From the NCBI GenBank assembly GCA_945873625.1, contig CAMCDS010000007.1:1-64000 (forward strand): a DNA stretch of 64,000 nucleotides. Direction: 5' to 3'. The translations under genes were made by a program, and so were the position numbers. The notes beneath the pieces were generated by a model. That model saw only the letters and a list, made by a program, of their open reading frames with translations. It was not told the DNA's origin and searched no databases. This document shows, one piece after another, positions 45,827 to 54,162 of the stretch; within the stretch, counting starts at the first letter, position 1, and every line of letters starts with the position of its first letter. The DNA is from an uncultured Porphyromonadaceae bacterium (GTDB lineage: Bacteria; Bacteroidota; Bacteroidia; Bacteroidales; Muribaculaceae).

Positions 45827-46004
45827 GTTCTAATTTAATTTATACTATCCGCGAGGTTGTTTTTGAGGCGATTCCGGTGCGGATTGAAGGAGAGTATATT
45901 AATATTCGACTGAAATCCAAGCCGGAAGCGACCAAAAAGAAGCCGCGGAGAGTATGAAAGATAAAACACTTTCATTATTCGGTTAAATTTGAATACTTAC
46001 TTAT
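45827..46004 (+). mobile_element. Inverted-repeat element carrying a transposase-like tail
   Basis: TAAGTAAGTGTTCTAATTTA at the left (45828-45847) pairs with TAAATTTGAATACTTACTTA at the right (45984-46003), with two mismatches. Inside, an open frame ending at 45957 encodes EVVFEAIPVRIEGEYINI and a basic end (SKPEATKKKPRRV), which looks like the C-terminal end of a larger gene. This is consistent with an insertion sequence reduced to its ends plus the last codons of its gene. No convincing target duplication is seen. It lies just upstream of the symporter gene. Confidence 0.6.
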
Positions 46005-46098
46005 TCTCAACGCTTATACCCCTCGCGAAATTACCTTCGTTGGGATTTAATCACATTTTTTTGATTTTTTTTGTGAGGTCGGCACAATTTTCACGGAA

Positions 46099-46115
46099 TT
46101 GGCACGTTATTTGTA
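46099..46115 (+). promoter_or_regulatory. Sigma-54-like promoter motif
   Basis: TTGGCACGTTATTTGTA matches TGGCACG-N4-TTGC except for T in place of the last C. A weaker TCGGCACAATTTTCA lies 20 bp before. Downstream, 46116-46614 has no convincing gene, but a strong terminator closes the interval at 46615-46651. Confidence 0.4.
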
Positions 46116-46614
46116 GTAGAAAAAGGCAGTGAATGGAGAGACATTCGGACGCCATTTCTTAAAAAATGTAAAAAGCGAGTTTTGCATTAAACCATTCCGA
46201 CTATCCGGAGTCAGACTTATGAATCCGGTCCGGAAGGGCGGAAATCGAAGAAGCGGACGCTTTTTGGATTTTTTGGATTCACACACAATAAACGCGCATA
46301 CGAATGCGTTTATAGATAAAATGCCGGCTGCCGCAGAGGCGACAGGTCAAGGCTCAGTCAGACGGACGGCATCCCGACGCAATGCAAAGGATGCTGAATG
46401 GCAGAAAGGAGAATCCCCCGGAATATCGCGGAGCGGACTAAATTCTCCCCGACGCCGGAAGTCGCCGGATTGCATGGAATATTGAAGATTATTGGTTTAG
46501 TGATTAGTGATATATCAACAAAATGTACACAAGCAGTACAATCGCGGTGTGATACCTTAAACAACCGGTCGTGGCTTCGTGAGAAGGGGCGGTCGGTGGC
46601 ACCGCAAACTACAG

Positions 46615-46651
46615 GCAGTTTTGGATCGTGAGTTCCAAAACTGCTTTTTTT
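46615..46651 (+). terminator. Strong rho-independent terminator in gene-free region
   Basis: GCAGTTTTGGA (46615-46625) pairs perfectly with TCCAAAACTGC (46634-46644), followed by seven T residues. No protein gene ends here on the plus strand, so it implies a non-coding transcript or a lost gene. Confidence 0.88.
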
Positions 46652-46687
46652 GTGCCCCCTTCGTCCGGCTCCGACCGCGACCGGCAG

Positions 46688-46707
46688 GGACGCGATTTTT
46701 CGCGTCC
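46688..46707. repeat. REP-like palindrome, copy 4 (diverged centre)
   Basis: GGACGCGATTTTTCGCGTCC keeps both 9-bp arms of the family but has TT for AA at the centre. The right flank ACAGCGACAAAAACGAA matches copy 2. Confidence 0.85.
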
Positions 46708-46853
46708 ACAGCGACAAAAACGAACGTACACAGCCGCCCGAAAATCCACGCCCGTCTTGCCGTTATGACGCGTGTGAAGCAGATGCATCTAAAGCGAAAA
46801 AACATCTCATCCGTGTGATTCCGACAGAAATATGAAAGATTCGTCTGCTTTTA

Positions 46854-47046
46854 GAGTATGTTTGAGTTTAACTTCTATTCACTTGAAGAGGATTTTTTGA
46901 GATGATTTCGCAAGTCGAAGAGGGAGCGATGCGGGCATCGTGACCGATGAGGCTTGGCGAAATCAGCCAAAAAAGACCTTCAAGGGGATAGAAAGACTTT
47001 TTTCGGAGTATGTTCAAATCAATTCGTGTTAAATTCAAACATACTC
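46854..47046 (+). mobile_element. MITE copy 3 (193 bp)
   Basis: Full-length copy with ends GAGTATGTTTGAGTTTAAC and GTTAAATTCAAACATACTC, flanked by a perfect TTA/TTA duplication (46851-46853 and 47047-47049). It is the reference orientation here (arm with TTCACTTGAAGAGG at the left). It has the same length as copy 2. It lies about 80 bp upstream of the promoter of the B12 operon. No transposase is encoded. Confidence 0.92.
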
Positions 47047-47104
47047 TTAGACCCAGTTCCATCATCGGATTCAGACCTTTACAACGACCCTCCTACATAA
47101 AAAA

Positions 47105-47136
47105 TTTTAGCATCTCGAAAAAAATACATACCTTTG
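47105..47136 (+). promoter_or_regulatory. Promoter of the cobalamin-riboswitch operon
   Basis: TTTTAG at 47105-47110 and TACCTTTG at 47129-47136 with about 18-nt spacing fit the Bacteroidota pattern. Transcription would start near 47143, just before the riboswitch. Confidence 0.65.
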
Positions 47137-47149
47137 CACCGAACTTTTA

Positions 47150-47415
47150 TAAAGTTGGTTTGCCGAAGGGCAATCAAAAGGGAATCGAGTGAGAATCTCG
47201 AGCAGACCCGCTGCTGTAAGTTTTCTTTACGAGTATGTTGAAATTCAACAATACTCCGTCTCATCTTCCGAAGCACTGTCTGCATTCGCAGACAGCTACC
47301 GAACGTCACTGGCCAAGCAAGAGTGCGGAGGCCGGGAAGGCGAAGATGACGGAAAACAAGCCAGAAGACCTGCCAACGTAATTTCGCATCAACGGCGCCC
47401 GGGGATTGGCGCTGC
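47150..47415 (+). promoter_or_regulatory. Cobalamin riboswitch
   Basis: The conserved blocks appear in order: AAAAGGGAATCGAGTGAGAA with TCTCGAGCAGACCCGCTGCTG (47175-47215; GGGAA, GTGAGAATC, CCCGC..CTGT core), a variable stem at 47231-47256, a CACTGG-like block near 47310, GGGAAGGCG near 47335, and the B12-box-like AAGCCAGAAGACCTGCC at 47360-47377. It precedes a BtuB-like receptor, the usual gene under this control; in this class adenosyl- or aquocobalamin binding turns expression off. Exact boundaries are approximate. Confidence 0.88.
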
Positions 47416-47434
47416 GAATAACTAAAATTATTGG

Positions 47435-49432
47435 ATGAAACGTCTTGTGTTCCGACACAAGCGGTGTTTTCCCGCCGCTATGTGCGCAATCTGCGCATCT
47501 ATATGCTCTGCCGAGGTTCCTGCCGAGGTCAGGCCCGACTCTGCAATCACTCTGAAAGAACTGAATGTCAGTGCTTCCAGAAAACCATTGGCCACTGTCC
47601 AGGAGCTGAAGGGGACCGACCTTCAGTCGCTTTCATCCACTTCCATCGCCGACGCCCTCAAGTATTTTGCCGGAGTCCAGATAAAAGACTATGGCGGACT
47701 CGGAGGTCTCAAGACCGTCAATGTCCGCTCGCTCGGAGCGCAGCACGTCGGCGTATATATCGACGGCATACGGATCACCAACGCCCAGAACGGGACTGTG
47801 GATTTAGGGAAATATTCCCTTTCCACTCTCGAATCCGTCTCTCTTTACAACGCCAACAAACTCGACATCTGCCAGTCGGCTTCCGAATTCGCTTCCGGAG
47901 CCACGGTCTACATGCGCACACGCCGCCCCGACCGCGACTCCATCAGTCTGCTCGGCGGATGGAGTTCGTTTCACACCTGGAGAGCCCGCGCCACAGCCGA
48001 GTTCGCCCGCAAGGGATGGTGCGGATTCATCGACGCAGAGTATCTGAACTCACGCGGCGACTATCCATTCCGCTACAAATCGCAATATGAAGATACTGTG
48101 GGACGCCGCCGAAACTCCGACATCGAGTTCACGCGAGTGGAGGGGACTCTCTTCAAGGGAGGATTCTCGTCGCACATGTATGCCTACTTCTCGGAACGCG
48201 GATGCCCCGGAGGAATAGTGCGCCGCCTTTCCGACAAATACAACAATGTAGGCCGAGAATGGGACACCGATATTTTCGTCCAGGCATCTTACGAGCACTC
48301 TTTCGGGCGGCAGCACAGAATCAAGGCAAACGCCAAGTACACATACGAATACCTGCGCTACAACACCGACTACCCCGAAAATCAGAACACGGCACGCGTC
48401 GACAACCATTACTGGCAGAACGACGCCTACGCCTCGATATCGTATTCTTTCAGCCCCTGGCATTTTCTTTCGCTCAACTGCGGCTACGACGCCAGGATAT
48501 CGTGGCTCGACGCAGACCTCAAGAAGTTCTGCCCGGTGCGCCGGCTCGACCAGAAAGCCGTACTTGCAGCACAGTTCGACTGGCGCTCTCTCCGTCTGGC
48601 CGCATCGATACTCTACCAGCACTACAAAGACCATACGGAACTGAAAACAGGAGCGGCCGATCCGCTCTCGCGATTCACTCCGGCCATCACCCTGGGATAC
48701 TCATTTCTCGGAATCTCACTGAGAGGATGGTACAAATGCATATTCCGCGCCCCTACCCTCAACGACCTTTACTATACCCAGGCGGGAAACCGGAACCTGA
48801 AACCTGAATACACGCGCCAATGGAACGTCGGCGTCGAGTATCAGTATGGACGCGGACCGTGGAGCGTCTCCGCACAGGCCGACGCCTATCTCAATTATAT
48901 CGACAACAGAATCGTGTGCCTGCCCCTGAAAGGCACCTATACATGGTCGATGATGAACTATGGAAAAACTTTCTGCCGGGGGCTTAACGCCACGCTATCC
49001 GGAGTGGCCGCCACCCGGGGATGGCGTTTCTCGCTGACTGCCTCGCTCACATGGCAGAAAGACCTCAACCGCACGAATCCCGACGACCCTGACACTTACG
49101 ACAAGCCGATATGCTATTCCCCTACCCTGTCATACGGCATCACCGGGATAATAGCATGGAGAATGATATCGCTCACCGTCTCCGACCTGCACGTCTCAAA
49201 GAGGATGTGGTCGTATGCCGATCCGAGAGACATACTCGAACCATACAACAACGTAGACCTCAAGCTCACGGCACGATATCTGGGAATCACAGCCTCGCTT
49301 GAAGTGAACGACCTCCTTGACGTGCAGTATGAACACATCCCGCGCTATCCGATGCCCGGGCGCAGCTTCAGGCTGACACTCTCCTACTCCTTCGACGCCA
49401 TAATCAAATCCGTAAAAACGAGAAAGATCTGA
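47435..49432 (+). CDS. btuB: TonB-dependent outer-membrane receptor, BtuB-like (cobalamin)
   Basis: A 665-residue receptor with a signal peptide (to about residue 26), a TonB-box-like start (ITLKELNVSASR), a plug domain (SLSSTSIADALKYFAGVQIKDYG, VNVRSLGAQHVGVYIDGIR) and a 22-strand barrel ending FRLTLSYSF near the C-terminus. It has no SusC-type N-terminal extension. The riboswitch immediately upstream and the BtuG-like gene 39 bp downstream assign cobalamin as the ligand; this is inference from context and family. The extra 15 residues after the final strand are basic. Confidence 0.9.
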   Translation: MKRLVFRHKRCFPAAMCAICASICSAEVPAEVRPDSAITLKELNVSASRKPLATVQELKGTDLQSLSSTSIADALKYFAGVQIKDYGGLGGLKTVNVRSLGAQHVGVYIDGIRITNAQNGTVDLGKYSLSTLESVSLYNANKLDICQSASEFASGATVYMRTRRPDRDSISLLGGWSSFHTWRARATAEFARKGWCGFIDAEYLNSRGDYPFRYKSQYEDTVGRRRNSDIEFTRVEGTLFKGGFSSHMYAYFSERGCPGGIVRRLSDKYNNVGREWDTDIFVQASYEHSFGRQHRIKANAKYTYEYLRYNTDYPENQNTARVDNHYWQNDAYASISYSFSPWHFLSLNCGYDARISWLDADLKKFCPVRRLDQKAVLAAQFDWRSLRLAASILYQHYKDHTELKTGAADPLSRFTPAITLGYSFLGISLRGWYKCIFRAPTLNDLYYTQAGNRNLKPEYTRQWNVGVEYQYGRGPWSVSAQADAYLNYIDNRIVCLPLKGTYTWSMMNYGKTFCRGLNATLSGVAATRGWRFSLTASLTWQKDLNRTNPDDPDTYDKPICYSPTLSYGITGIIAWRMISLTVSDLHVSKRMWSYADPRDILEPYNNVDLKLTARYLGITASLEVNDLLDVQYEHIPRYPMPGRSFRLTLSYSFDAIIKSVKTRKI

Positions 49433-49471
49433 CAACCGGCATCCTTACGTATGCCCAATATGCCTATTGCG

Positions 49472-50767
49472 ATGAAATACACAAAAATGAAACCTATGGC
49501 AGCGGCGGCATGCCTTGCACTGGCCGCATCGCTGCCCTGCGCCTCGGAAGCCAGGGAACGGATAATCCTGCTAAACGAGGGGAACTGGCAGGCCGACAAC
49601 GGCAGAATCTCGTATTTCGACGACGGCCGTGTCGTGAGCAACGAATGGTTCAGGGAGACTAACGGCTATAAGCTCGGCGACACCCCTAACGACATCATTC
49701 AGGTGAACGAAAGCCTCATTGCCATAGCGGTCAACTGGTCGAACATCGTCCAGTTCATCACCCCCGACGGCAAAGCGGTAGCCGCCACCGAGGATGTGCC
49801 CAACAACCGCAAGCTCGCTTCCGACGGAGGAGACTACGTATATGTGTCCTCCTACGGCCATGAAGTCGGTACAGTCGACGGAATGGCCTATTTCACAAAA
49901 GGCTACGTCGCCAAAATCGACGTCAGGACATTCAAGGTTGTGGATGCCGTGGAGGTCGGCTACGAGCCGGAGGGAATCGCTTTCTATAAAGGCCGACTGT
50001 TCGTGGCCAACACCGGCGGATATGCCTTCAACGAGAACCACGACTACGAGACAACCGTAAGCGTTATCGACGCGAAGACAATGAGCATCGAGAGAAACAT
50101 CGATACAGGACAGATAAACCTCTACGGAAAGATGTCGCAGAGCGGCAGGTACCTGTGCATAAACTCTCCGGGCGACTACTACGACACTCCGGCCGCCACA
50201 ATCATCCTCGACTGCGACGCGGCCCTCGAAGGCAGACCCGACAGGGAATGCTATGTCCCGCTCCCTTACGCCTCCACCTACAACTGCACCGCTTCCGACG
50301 GAACGTTCTATGCCATCGGTTCAAGATACTCATACTACACCGGAGAATACACTTTCAACTATGTCTGCATCGACCCTGCAAAAGTGTTTGAAAGTTCGGG
50401 GGGCGAAGGGGTAAGCGAGAAAATGCCCGGCAGCGTAATCGACGACATAAAGGGGATGGCGATGCCCTACGGCATATACGTGAACCCCTATTCGGGCTAC
50501 ATCTACGCCACCGACGCCGGAGAGTTCGTAGCCGCCGGAGCGCTTTACCAATGGACGCCCGACGGCGAGCTGGCGGGCGTCCACAAGGTCTACATCAACC
50601 CGGCGCATTTCCTGGCCCTGCCCGACGAGAAAAACGAGTCGGCTGAGATTATAGAAGCCGACGCCACCTCAGGCAACATCATATTCAACCTGCAGGGCAT
50701 ACCGGTCAGCAACCCTGTGCCCGGACAAATCTACATCAGCAACGGAAAAAAGTTTATCCATAAATAA
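49472..50767 (+). CDS. BtuG-like beta-propeller, surface cobalamin-binding protein
   Basis: A protein of about 431 residues with a signal peptide and a YncE/DUF5074-type seven-bladed propeller: repeated motifs such as VNESLIAIAVNWSNIVQFI, KGYVAKIDVRTFKVVDAVEVG and GRLFVANTGGYAF. BtuG in Bacteroides is such a propeller, binds B12 very tightly and caps BtuB; position after btuB and under the riboswitch supports this. Unlike classical BtuG there is no clean lipobox, and the C-terminus has the surface tail NIIFNLQGIPVSNPVPGQIY. In-frame ATGs at 49451, 49460 and 49487 are alternatives; 49472 gives the best signal peptide. Confidence 0.78.
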   Translation: MKYTKMKPMAAAACLALAASLPCASEARERIILLNEGNWQADNGRISYFDDGRVVSNEWFRETNGYKLGDTPNDIIQVNESLIAIAVNWSNIVQFITPDGKAVAATEDVPNNRKLASDGGDYVYVSSYGHEVGTVDGMAYFTKGYVAKIDVRTFKVVDAVEVGYEPEGIAFYKGRLFVANTGGYAFNENHDYETTVSVIDAKTMSIERNIDTGQINLYGKMSQSGRYLCINSPGDYYDTPAATIILDCDAALEGRPDRECYVPLPYASTYNCTASDGTFYAIGSRYSYYTGEYTFNYVCIDPAKVFESSGGEGVSEKMPGSVIDDIKGMAMPYGIYVNPYSGYIYATDAGEFVAAGALYQWTPDGELAGVHKVYINPAHFLALPDEKNESAEIIEADATSGNIIFNLQGIPVSNPVPGQIYISNGKKFIHK

Positions 50768-50783
50768 TCTAACTTTAATCACT

Positions 50784-53700
50784 ATGAGACTTAAATCCCT
50801 CGGGATTGTCGCCCTTTCACTGCTCGGGCTGGCTCCTGCATACGCCACCAACGTGCTTGTGAAAATGAACAGGACATCCCAAACGATGACAATGGTGTCG
50901 AAAGACACCAACGAACCCGTAGCGACCGGCGAGCCGAACGGCCTGGAATACACCTTCGACGCCACACCCGGACGCTACATCCTCACGGCATACGCCACCG
51001 ACAAGACAACCGTCAACGGCACCATTGAGGTTACCGTAGCCGCCGACTCCGTACAGCAGCAGCTCACCATCCTCACATGCACCACCTACGTCACCAACAA
51101 GAACAGCGACGGCAGCCAGTGGACCATCGACAAAGGCGACTACGAAATCGACCTCAGGGTCAGCAGTCGCGAAGGCGTATCCCAGACCGTAACCCCGGGC
51201 AAAAGCACTACTGCCGGACGTACCACTTTCATCACCCTAAACGGCAACAGCTATTATCTGGCGTTCATCCCCTCCGAAGCCCATCAGGCAGAGGGCTTCA
51301 CCACCCTCTACCGTTCCGGCACTCTGACCGCGGGCATCAACATCTCCGGGGCCATACCCAAGGGTGAGGACTATTCGCTGACCGTCCCCAAAGACGCCTA
51401 CTTCGAGCTGAACCAGAAATTCTCTCATTTCGTAGACTTCACCCGAATCGAGCCCAAGTCTGTCTCGACCGAAGGCGACCTCAAACGCATCACCTACTAT
51501 CTCGCCCAGGGACAGACCTACAACTTCCGCTCTTCCATACCGGGTAAACTCACCCGTGGCGGCTACTTCACGATGACGGCCGACGCCTCGAAACGCCCCG
51601 ACATCTCTATCAGCGCCTCCGAATATGAACACGACCCCGCCGCCATCAACCATGACGCAAAGGCAAACTCGGGCTTCGAGACCGGCGACATATTTGTCAA
51701 CATCAATGCACGCGGTCATCTCGAGCTCAAGCCGGGCGACATCTACAAGGCCCACGCCATGCGCACATGGGAGCTGACCGATAACTCGACCAACAACTAC
51801 TTCATCGAACCCGACTTCCACTATACCGTAATCGGCCTTGACGGCAAACCATCCGACAACGTTGTCCGCATCAATGAGCGGCAAGGGTCGGCCTGGGCCG
51901 ACATCGAGGCAATAGGCGAAGGCACTGCAATCGTGCTCGTCACCTACGACGGAATCGGACTCAACTGGTACAACAACGGGGTGAAACGAGAATACATGGG
52001 CGGAGAATACTGGGGAGCCATCTGGCCCGAAAACACCGCTGTCTATGTAGTTACCGTCGGCAACGCCACATCTGCGGCTGTCCCCAACATGTTCATAAAC
52101 GAGGACTACAACACAGGCACGCTGAAAACTGCCGGAAATAAAGTGGACGCGGAGCACGACGTGTTCTATTATCTCGACTCGGAAGAAGGCGCCACATATA
52201 CATTCAAACCCGAAGGAGTGGTCGAGACTGAGATAGCCTACCCCGTCATCGGCGAACGCATGGCCACCTACACAGGCTTCGGCAAAGAGGGCGTCACGGC
52301 CAACGCCGACGGCTCATTCTCGGTACTGCTCCGCCACGGGCGCCAGATAGTGAAAATGACCGATTCCGCCGGCAAGTCGGTCTATCAGGTGCTCACGGCA
52401 AAGAAATGCCATCGCGAAATCGTCAACGCCACCCGCGAGGGGAGCCAAATCTTCCAGCCGGGCGACGAAGTCAAAATCAAGTATTCCGGTCTCTTCCATC
52501 CAGCCAACAAGCTCGCCGGCATCTACAATATGTCGGCCTACGTTACCTACAACAACATTCCAAACGGCACGTCGCTCATCCTCAGCCCCAACCAGTACAA
52601 ATTCGGTTCCTCTGAGACCGCCCAGACCGTTACCGTGCGGATTCCTGCCGACCACGACGCGCAGGCCAATCCTCTGCTTGTGATGGACGAAGGCGTGATT
52701 CAGGTGAACGGCTACGGCGACCCTATCGGCAACCACCGCATCATAGACCCTAACAACGGTCGCTCGCCAAACTTCACGGCAGTGGCCCACAAGACCTACT
52801 TCGGGCACATACCTGACGCCGTAATCAACGTCTCGCCGACCCGCACGTTCGACATCCACATCGAGTGCGACCAGCCTGACAGCGAGGTTTCCGTCTCGTT
52901 CGGAGGAACCGTTCTGGCGCCTGACGCAGAAAACGTCTACCACGGCACCTACGGCACTTACCACGTAGTGGCGTCCAAACCCGGTTTCCGGTGCTTCCGC
53001 AAGTCGTATGTCATCGGCGACGACGACGAAGGCACGCAGACTTTCTCCATTACGCTGACCGAAGCCGAAAACGCATGGGACGGCAAGACGACAGCCGAAC
53101 CGGCGTTTGAGAACGACCGTTATGTCATATCGACTCCTGCCGAAATGAAATGGTTTGCCAATACGGTCAACAATGGAAACGCTTCGGCCAACGCCGTCCT
53201 CACGGCCGACATAGACCTCGGCGACTACGACTGGACGCCTGTCGGCACTGCAAGCGCCAAACCATTCAGCGGCAGCTTCGAGGGCAGAGGCCATCGGATT
53301 GACGGTCTTTATGTAGATATGCCCACGGCCCAGTATGCCGGACTCTTCGGCCACGTGAAGGGCTCGGCGGCCGACCGACACGCCTCTATAAGCGGCATCA
53401 CCGTCGACGGCACTGTCAACGCCAAGGGATATGCCGGAGGCATCGCCGGCATAGTCAACGCCTACGCCGACATCGACACCTGCGCCAACTATGCCTCTGT
53501 CAACGTGACCAACGAGTTCTGCGGCGGCATCGCCGGCTGTGTGGCCGTCAATACGTCGTCCATCGCCAACTGCTACAATGCCGGCGCCATAAAAGGTGCG
53601 GGTAAATGCGGTGGCATCGCTGGAAGCGCCGCTAACGCGAAGGTTGAGAATGTGCACAATGTAGGCACAATTGACTTCATCCGTGCTTCGGGAGGATGCG

Positions 53701-54074
53701 TTGGCAACAATAAACTCACCGGACTCAAAAACGCATTCTCTACCGTGGAAGGCGACGTTACCGACGGACAGAAAACCGTATCGGAAGAACAGATGAAATC
53801 TGGCGAGATAGCATTCCTGCTCGGAAAAGCGTTCGGACAGACATTAGGCGAGGACGCCTACCCCGTGTTTGGCGCTCCTGAGGTGAAATATGACCCGGCT
53901 ACCGATACTTACTACAACTTTGACCTGCCTACTTCCGTAGATGAGCTCGGCGAGGAAACGGCTGTGCCAGAACTCTACTTCAATCCGGAAGGAATCGCGT
54001 CGACGAAGCCCTATAAGGGATTCAATATCATACGTATGAGCGACGGCAGCATCCGCAAGGTCTTCATCCGATAG
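50784..54074 (+). CDS. Large secreted GLUG-motif protein of the B12 operon
   Basis: A 1096-residue protein with a signal peptide (MRLKSLGIVALSLLGLAPAYA). The middle (about 25-760) is a chain of beta-rich segments with no family I recognise, including several NNYF, HDVFYYLDSEEGATYTF and GTQTF blocks. GLUG-like repeats occupy about 850-970 (YAGGIAGIVNAYADIDTC, CGGIAGCVAVNTSSIANCYN, CGGIAGSAANAKVENVHN). The C-terminus is the surface tail ELYFNPEGIASTKPYKGFNI. It begins 16 bp after the BtuG-like gene and is followed by a terminator, so it is the last gene of the riboswitch operon. A role in B12 capture is inference from position only. Confidence 0.8.
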   Translation: MRLKSLGIVALSLLGLAPAYATNVLVKMNRTSQTMTMVSKDTNEPVATGEPNGLEYTFDATPGRYILTAYATDKTTVNGTIEVTVAADSVQQQLTILTCTTYVTNKNSDGSQWTIDKGDYEIDLRVSSREGVSQTVTPGKSTTAGRTTFITLNGNSYYLAFIPSEAHQAEGFTTLYRSGTLTAGINISGAIPKGEDYSLTVPKDAYFELNQKFSHFVDFTRIEPKSVSTEGDLKRITYYLAQGQTYNFRSSIPGKLTRGGYFTMTADASKRPDISISASEYEHDPAAINHDAKANSGFETGDIFVNINARGHLELKPGDIYKAHAMRTWELTDNSTNNYFIEPDFHYTVIGLDGKPSDNVVRINERQGSAWADIEAIGEGTAIVLVTYDGIGLNWYNNGVKREYMGGEYWGAIWPENTAVYVVTVGNATSAAVPNMFINEDYNTGTLKTAGNKVDAEHDVFYYLDSEEGATYTFKPEGVVETEIAYPVIGERMATYTGFGKEGVTANADGSFSVLLRHGRQIVKMTDSAGKSVYQVLTAKKCHREIVNATREGSQIFQPGDEVKIKYSGLFHPANKLAGIYNMSAYVTYNNIPNGTSLILSPNQYKFGSSETAQTVTVRIPADHDAQANPLLVMDEGVIQVNGYGDPIGNHRIIDPNNGRSPNFTAVAHKTYFGHIPDAVINVSPTRTFDIHIECDQPDSEVSVSFGGTVLAPDAENVYHGTYGTYHVVASKPGFRCFRKSYVIGDDDEGTQTFSITLTEAENAWDGKTTAEPAFENDRYVISTPAEMKWFANTVNNGNASANAVLTADIDLGDYDWTPVGTASAKPFSGSFEGRGHRIDGLYVDMPTAQYAGLFGHVKGSAADRHASISGITVDGTVNAKGYAGGIAGIVNAYADIDTCANYASVNVTNEFCGGIAGCVAVNTSSIANCYNAGAIKGAGKCGGIAGSAANAKVENVHNVGTIDFIRASGGCVGNNKLTGLKNAFSTVEGDVTDGQKTVSEEQMKSGEIAFLLGKAFGQTLGEDAYPVFGAPEVKYDPATDTYYNFDLPTSVDELGEETAVPELYFNPEGIASTKPYKGFNIIRMSDGSIRKVFIR

Positions 54075-54102
54075 GCATATATACCCTACCTTGATAATGA
54101 CG

Positions 54103-54135
54103 GGAGGCAATCTGTGATTAAACATGATTGCCTCC
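54103..54135 (+). terminator. Terminator of the B12 operon
   Basis: GGAGGCAATC (54103-54112) pairs perfectly with GATTGCCTCC (54126-54135). It lies 29 bp after the GLUG gene and 28 bp before the convergent glycosyltransferase's stop. Confidence 0.85.
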
Positions 54136-54162
54136 TGCATTGCGTTTATTAAACCCGGGCTT

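Noticed and set aside
46129-46485. GTG-started 118-codon frame in the 46-kb gap
   Set aside because: The composition is Arg/Ser-rich and low-complexity, with no domain or conserved-looking segment; it is treated as non-coding.
46595-46605. T-box-like GGTGGCACCGC just before a terminator
   Set aside because: T-boxes are essentially a Firmicutes/Actinobacteria device; there is no specifier stem-loop or downstream amino-acid gene, and the short motif is self-complementary by chance.
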